Under the pieces are notes generated by a model, which saw only the letters and a list, made by a program, of their open reading frames with translations, ran no database searches and was not told the DNA's origin. This document shows, piece after piece, positions 7,084-11,262 of a DNA stretch of 11,262 bases; within the stretch, counting starts at the first letter, position 1, and the number at the start of each line of letters is the position of its first letter. This stretch comes from a bacterium. GTDB lineage: Bacteria; UBA6262. The position numbers and the translations under genes were made by a program. Where the stretch lies: the NCBI GenBank assembly GCA_028716025.1, contig JAQUQP010000056.1, positions 1 to 11,262 of the forward strand, written 5' to 3'.

Positions 7084-8277
7084 TTACTCTACACAAGGTA
7101 TTTGAAGAACAAAATATCTTGACTGGATAAAGTAATATTTCTCGGTAATTATTCCACCTCTCTTATAAACCTGTCTTAAAAAGTCTAATAATTCTGCTTT
7201 GGCAATTTCAATAAACTCTCCATGTATATATTTGCCATCACCATATGACACAGGATAATTCTCCCATAATTTCCAACCAGCTTTTTTTCCCATCAAAGCA
7301 GAGTTTTCTTGTTGATCGCCAACCTTAACTCTTACAGAGCCATAACTTTCTATATCTTTTATCAGCGATAGAGAAAACAAAGGTAATAATTCATTTCTAT
7401 TTTTTTGATTAGGATTTTTCAGAATCCAAGAATAATCTTTTTCTTGAATAACATATCCTTCAAATATTGAACTATAAGAAATACTATTTTTCGCTATTTC
7501 TCTTCCTATAATATTAGCGGTGGTCTGACAGGCTAATTCGACAGTAAACATTTTTTCTTCTAATTCAATTTCCACAGGCACAATTACGCTCTGTGCCATC
7601 GTGTTCAACTTATCTTCCAATCCCGGAATAAGGATTCCCCTCTTTGAAGCATAGGGACTAACTTGTTCTAATTCAGGGGCGCTTCTATATATCTGCAGCC
7701 AATCATCCTCCTTAAAATGACGATACCTATCGTCATCAGTTGCAAGATAAACATCAAATGGATAGAGAGATTTAGCTTTACCGTCATATTCATTCTTTGC
7801 TGAAATATATTTTACAGCAAAAAGCTCATGCTTAGAAATGGGCCGATAGTCAAAAGAAATAGAAAGTTTTTGATTGGGCAATAAAAATCCTTCATAAAAA
7901 AACATAAAAGTCGGGCATTGTGTAGTGGGGTTGTAATAATATCCATCTTCGTTATTCAATTTATCCACACTCCCATATTTATTGCCAAAAAGAGTAATTA
8001 GATTTTCATTAGGGTTAGTAATGGAACTAATTTCTAAAATAACTAATGCTTTGTTAGAAACATTCTTCAGAATAATATTTACTTTATTAATTTGTCCAAA
8101 CTTAAGAATGCTTTGCTCTTTAGAGTTAAACGATAAATCTATTGTCTCTTTATTTTGTTCAGCAAAACAAAAAAAGCTATGCAGTAGTATTATCCCAGAT
8201 ATTAATATTATACTTTTAATTATTCTCAAAATACTTTTAACCCCGGCATTCAAAGACCATGCTTTACTCTTGGACAA
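7084..8277 (-). CDS. Exported protein of unknown function
   Basis: 397 residues from a TTG at 8277; not recognised. The hydrophobic stretch and cleavage-like end SFFCFA|EQ (residue 39) mark it as exported, with the same ending style as the gene before it. Residues about 45-170 look like an Ig-type beta-sandwich (VNIILKNVSNKALVI, then LLPNQKLSISFDY). The rest is mixed, with an acidic KEDDWLQIYRSAPELEQ patch and a C-terminal half of alternating strands. No catalytic motif is evident. The start is uncertain: there is no in-frame ATG, TTG 8277 overlaps the previous gene by 14 bases with GAGG only 3 bases away, while TTG 8229 (residue 17) would give a compact 23-residue signal peptide and a 34-base gap; TTG 8253 is also possible. 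The gene is markedly A+T-rich (for example 13 G+C of 60 at 7381-7440). It is the last gene of the upstream block. Confidence 0.72.
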   Translation of the reverse strand: MSKSKAWSLNAGVKSILRIIKSIILISGIILLHSFFCFAEQNKETIDLSFNSKEQSILKFGQINKVNIILKNVSNKALVILEISSITNPNENLITLFGNKYGSVDKLNNEDGYYYNPTTQCPTFMFFYEGFLLPNQKLSISFDYRPISKHELFAVKYISAKNEYDGKAKSLYPFDVYLATDDDRYRHFKEDDWLQIYRSAPELEQVSPYASKRGILIPGLEDKLNTMAQSVIVPVEIELEEKMFTVELACQTTANIIGREIAKNSISYSSIFEGYVIQEKDYSWILKNPNQKNRNELLPLFSLSLIKDIESYGSVRVKVGDQQENSALMGKKAGWKLWENYPVSYGDGKYIHGEFIEIAKAELLDFLRQVYKRGGIITEKYYFIQSRYFVLQIPCVE

Positions 8278-9685
8278 TGTCCTCTTGAAAATCCTTTATC
8301 TTTTCTATTCTAAACCTCTTGCCGAACTTGAAATCAAATATCCGTCCGTTCTCATCCTGGCAGGTACCCTTAACAACAAATTCAATCTTTTTTATCCCTG
8401 GTTCGATCTTAAAACATGGCTTTTGGCTAATAACATACATAGGCGACATCTCACGAATCTCATAAGGCAACGCCGGGGACAACTTCGGATCAAAGCTTAC
8501 TCCCTTGGATGTTTTTACTTCTTTTACCATAATATTCTTAATCTTTTCTATTCCCTTTGGCTCAAGAGACAAATCTATACAAACTATTCCCTTTACTCTA
8601 TCATACCACTGGCAAGACCTTATCAAACCTTTTAATCTAGGCTTTTTGGCTATAACTTTTATCTTATCTTCACCTTTGAATGATTGGCTGCTTTTTAGCT
8701 TGCCAGTTACAGTTAAAACTTCTTCCGTCTCTCCGCTTAGAAGCGCTATTACTTCTTCCCGGTCAAATTTAACCATTAGTTCTCTGATCCCGTTCTTATC
8801 ACTATCAGGATAGCTAGTTGGCGAGGGCTCACAACCCACTACATCATTCAACAAAATAGTGCCTATGTCTATGTCCTCCGGCCGGTATTCCTTAGGGAGC
8901 TCGATATAACAACTGATATTTTTCCCCTGGCTCTTCATATTCAGGGTGTCCGGCTCAATATTTATTAACGCTGCTATATCAGACACCAACTCAGCTTTTT
9001 CAAGTACATTCCACTGACCTTCTTTTCCATCTTCGCCATCATTTCCCTCAACCCAATATTTACTCCACCACTTAGACCCCTTATGCCAAATCTGTGTGGT
9101 AGATCCCGCAAATTTCCCAGTTTGTTCGTTATAAAGTTCTTTCCAAGTTATTGTTAAAGTATCTCCATCCACTTTCAGCTCTTGCTGAGTTGTCCCAATC
9201 ATTTTAATTGGGGATTCTAAACTCACGTTGCTGAAATCTGGCCAGGGATTGTAACAATAACCATAACCGAACATCTCTCCTGTTTGAACAAGCTCTCCAC
9301 CACTAAAAACCTCATCATTAATAAGTTTGCCATCAATATAATTTTCAATCAACATTATATTCAAATCGGTAATTCTAAAATATATTAAGGTTTTATTAGT
9401 GTCGTTATTGTATGGGTCCCGTATCTTCTCCACCACATAACATTCCGAATTCTTTACTAACTTCCTATTAATCACTTTAAATGAATACAAGCTTGGCGCT
9501 CTAAATTCTCCAAGCCGCCTTACCGGTAGTTCCCACGCTGCTTCCAAATGTCCAGTTTCTCTGGTATAATAATTTACTGTCCAAGTATCACCAATTTGCC
9601 ATTGAGGCAAAAATGGCGAAACTTCAGCAAAACAAAATGAACCAAACAATACAATCAAACCCACCATTAGAAGTATTTTCTTCAT
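8264..9685 (-). CDS. Exported beta-rich protein with a D-rich (calcium-loop-like) secreted-protein domain
   Basis: 473 residues, ATG at 9685, signal peptide MKKILLMVGLIVLFGSFCFA|EV (cleavage near 20). Residues about 25-230 are a Trp/Tyr-rich beta domain opening FLPQWQIGDTWTVNYY and later TTQIWHKGSKWW. Residues about 240-346 match a domain style seen in many secreted bacterial and archaeal proteins: INIEPDTLNMKSQGK, a DIDIGTILLN strand, then YPDSDKNGIRELMVKFDR, whose D-S-D-K-N-G looks like a calcium-binding loop, and a closing TVTGKL strand. Residues 350-473 are a further unassigned sandwich. No enzyme motif is seen, so a structural, adhesive or binding role is the best guess. It begins 11 bases after the transglutaminase-like gene and overlaps or abuts the next one, so the three are co-transcribed. 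Confidence 0.8.
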   Translation of the reverse strand: MKKILLMVGLIVLFGSFCFAEVSPFLPQWQIGDTWTVNYYTRETGHLEAAWELPVRRLGEFRAPSLYSFKVINRKLVKNSECYVVEKIRDPYNNDTNKTLIYFRITDLNIMLIENYIDGKLINDEVFSGGELVQTGEMFGYGYCYNPWPDFSNVSLESPIKMIGTTQQELKVDGDTLTITWKELYNEQTGKFAGSTTQIWHKGSKWWSKYWVEGNDGEDGKEGQWNVLEKAELVSDIAALINIEPDTLNMKSQGKNISCYIELPKEYRPEDIDIGTILLNDVVGCEPSPTSYPDSDKNGIRELMVKFDREEVIALLSGETEEVLTVTGKLKSSQSFKGEDKIKVIAKKPRLKGLIRSCQWYDRVKGIVCIDLSLEPKGIEKIKNIMVKEVKTSKGVSFDPKLSPALPYEIREMSPMYVISQKPCFKIEPGIKKIEFVVKGTCQDENGRIFDFKFGKRFRIEKIKDFQEDIVQE

Positions 9686-9689
9686 CTTT

Positions 9690-9695
9690 CACCTC
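9690..9695 (-). promoter_or_regulatory. Ribosome binding site for the 473-residue exported protein
   Basis: GAGGTG ends 4 bases before the ATG at 9685 and lies directly after the TAG stop of the preceding gene (9697-9699), which supports both the start and the operon link. Confidence 0.7.
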
Positions 9696-9696
9696 A

Positions 9697-11262
9697 CTAC
9701 CAACTCGATCTTTTAAGTGAACCATCGATCACATATAGTTGTATATTTTGTTCTGTTATTTTTGGATTTCTATGATATGGCTCAGAATAATCTCCAAGAT
9801 GAAAGAGCCTAGGGATATACCAAAGTTTATTAGGATCATCCACACTATAGGTATCCCACCCATTGCCATTATTTGAAATATCTCCGTTGGCGTCAAATAA
9901 GAGATGATACTGCCACGCAGGCCCGCCATAACCACCTATTTTATCAGCTTCGCTTCTATCACTGTCTTCACGATAATCATCTCCCGTATCATCAGCGGCT
10001 TTTAAAGTTAACTTCACATTAACTAATTTTTCATCCTCAGGAACATTTTGACGCTCTACCATTTCAGCTTTATAGTACCATATAGGATGATTCCAAACTT
10101 CAGAGAATGAACTGCTGTTCCTGGAAATTGCCTTTAGATTACCGAATATTGCCTTTTGCTGATTACCAAGATATTTACGGAGAAGGTGATGAAATTTATT
10201 AGTTGTCACTGAAATAATATTTGGATTAAATTTATATTCTTCATAATCAATTCCTCCTTCATAAAGCGCCATCCCCAACTCTGTAAATAGAGCTTTTACT
10301 TCTTCAGCGATAAATCCGTTTTTCATTATTAAATTATCAGGATCATTGTATATTATTGCCGCTCGACACCAGCCATCACAATGTCCCCACCAAGTAGTGT
10401 CATAAATATCATTCAAATCTCCGTCTCCAATACCAAAGCTACCAGAATTTGAATTGTAAAAATCAAAAGGACCTGGATCTTCAACAACTCCGCTGTGATT
10501 CCAATCATACTTAAAATCCTTTTCAGCATGCGTTTCCCGAGCATTTCCATTATATATATAATGCCCTTGCCAACCTTCTAAAACGCTTTGCCTTTTCTCC
10601 CATTCAGTAGCAGAGTTTGTCCCGCTTAAACCAACCACTGTGTCATACTTTGGCAATATTACATCGTAAGTATTCTCAATCGGTTTTACAGAATTCCCAT
10701 CGTCAAATACATCCGATGGCGGCCACCAGGTAGATATATTCCACGGCTTTCTCTCCGGCGCCACCTCTCCTTCTTCGTAAAAAGTGTTCGAAATAGTATA
10801 GTTAACAGTCGCGCTGCTTACTTTAATATAATACCAGCCAAATTTATCCTTGGGCACATCATAAGTAAGATTGGCTGTACTCGAACTAACCGCGGTATTA
10901 AAATCCGGATAAAACAACCGCACATTGCCTGCTGAGGTTTTCACCTGCAGTTTCCCGCCATATCGTGAGGGAACATACACTTTATATTTTGATGGCGTTG
11001 GCACAAACGCACTGACGGATTTTCCCAGTGGAATCTTTTTCGCCAATCCTGTTCTTTCAGCGCTATTAAACCCCACGCTAGGCCAACCTCCTTGAGCCGG
11101 TAAATCCATATGCGTAACTACTCTAAAAGAGACCTGTTCGTTACTCATGGTCATAGTAATGTCAAAATACACATCGCCAACGAAAATATTGCCTATCTCC
11201 CGTTCAAAATAACACGTTAAAAGCTGATACTTAGTAAGACCATCCGTAGTTATTCCGTTTTT
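9697..11262 (-). CDS. Large extracellular protein with papain-like/elicitor-type transglutaminase motifs, 5' end outside window
   Basis: 521 codons are visible; the frame is open to the right edge (begins KNGITTDGLTKYQ), so a GTG at 11172 is not a credible start. Numbering from the edge, residues about 75-165 form a PPC-like beta-sandwich (FVPTPSKYKVYVPSRYGG, then FGWYYIKVSS). A module follows with PWNISTWWPP, WWGHCDGW (Cys295), NKFHHLLRKYLG (first His 358), EVWNHPIWYY and WQYHLLFDANGDI...LWYIP. The order Cys, FH, VWN-x-P, then Y/Q-Y-x-L-x-(L/F)DxxG ending LW.P is what I recall for the Phytophthora-type elicitor transglutaminase family (papain-like Cys-His-Asn/Asp) and its bacterial members. 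It would form or cleave amide bonds, possibly cross-linking proteins. Family assignment is from memory of motifs, so a papain-like peptidase is an alternative. It lies 11 bases upstream of the next gene. Confidence 0.68.
   Translation of the reverse strand, partial: KNGITTDGLTKYQLLTCYFEREIGNIFVGDVYFDITMTMSNEQVSFRVVTHMDLPAQGGWPSVGFNSAERTGLAKKIPLGKSVSAFVPTPSKYKVYVPSRYGGKLQVKTSAGNVRLFYPDFNTAVSSSTANLTYDVPKDKFGWYYIKVSSATVNYTISNTFYEEGEVAPERKPWNISTWWPPSDVFDDGNSVKPIENTYDVILPKYDTVVGLSGTNSATEWEKRQSVLEGWQGHYIYNGNARETHAEKDFKYDWNHSGVVEDPGPFDFYNSNSGSFGIGDGDLNDIYDTTWWGHCDGWCRAAIIYNDPDNLIMKNGFIAEEVKALFTELGMALYEGGIDYEEYKFNPNIISVTTNKFHHLLRKYLGNQQKAIFGNLKAISRNSSSFSEVWNHPIWYYKAEMVERQNVPEDEKLVNVKLTLKAADDTGDDYREDSDRSEADKIGGYGGPAWQYHLLFDANGDISNNGNGWDTYSVDDPNKLWYIPRLFHLGDYSEPYHRNPKITEQNIQLYVIDGSLKRSSW

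Noticed and set aside
7982..8635. Plus-strand 217-codon open frame across two minus-strand genes
   Set aside because: It is antisense to the junction of two well-supported exported proteins. The hydrophobic look comes from reverse-reading A+T-rich signal-peptide DNA.
9697..11172. GTG at 11172 as the true start of the transglutaminase-like gene
   Set aside because: The frame continues open for 30 more codons to the window edge, the GTG falls mid-strand in a beta-rich segment, and no signal peptide follows it.

Overview
Every supported gene in this window reads on the minus strand. The seven coding regions fall into two tightly packed blocks separated by one 119-base gap (6965-7083). Both edge genes are cut: the last gene runs off the left edge lacking its C-terminus, and the first runs off the right edge lacking its N-terminus. 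All five genes with a visible N-terminus begin with a signal peptide or lipoprotein signal, so this is an export-dedicated region. I see no RNA genes, CRISPR array, transposase or phage gene.

Upstream block (transcribed first, right side, 7084-11262): a large secreted protein with a Cys/His signature like the Phytophthora-type 'elicitor' transglutaminase family; a 473-residue exported beta-rich protein with a calcium-loop-like D-rich motif; and a 397-residue exported protein I do not recognise. Spacings are 11 bases and then a 14-base overlap, or about 34 bases if the third gene starts later.

Downstream block (left side, 1-6964): a lipoprotein with two fibronectin-III repeats and a jelly-roll, carbohydrate-binding-like module; a GH81 endo-beta-1,3-glucanase with two IPT/TIG domains and a C-terminal sorting-type tail; and two related clan GH-A (TIM-barrel) glycosidases or transglycosidases. 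Gaps are 3, 23 and 27 bases, which indicates one operon. GH81 is a beta-1,3-glucan-specific family, so the block most likely captures and cuts (or remodels) a beta-1,3-glucan such as laminarin, callose, curdlan or fungal/algal wall glucan, outside the cell or at its surface. The lipoprotein and the TIG domains would provide binding, GH81 would make the internal cuts, and the two GH-A enzymes would process or transfer the products.

Organism: Gram-negative type export signals, a 'YPNP...GIYLY...GKIAIIK' tail, TIG and Fn3 repeats on secreted enzymes, and moderate G+C suggest an uncultivated bacterium of the kind found in Omnitrophota, Margulisbacteria, Elusimicrobiota or related lineages. This is inference from domain style only. 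The upstream block, especially the 7084-8277 gene, is visibly more A+T-rich than the glycosidase block, which may mean a different origin.
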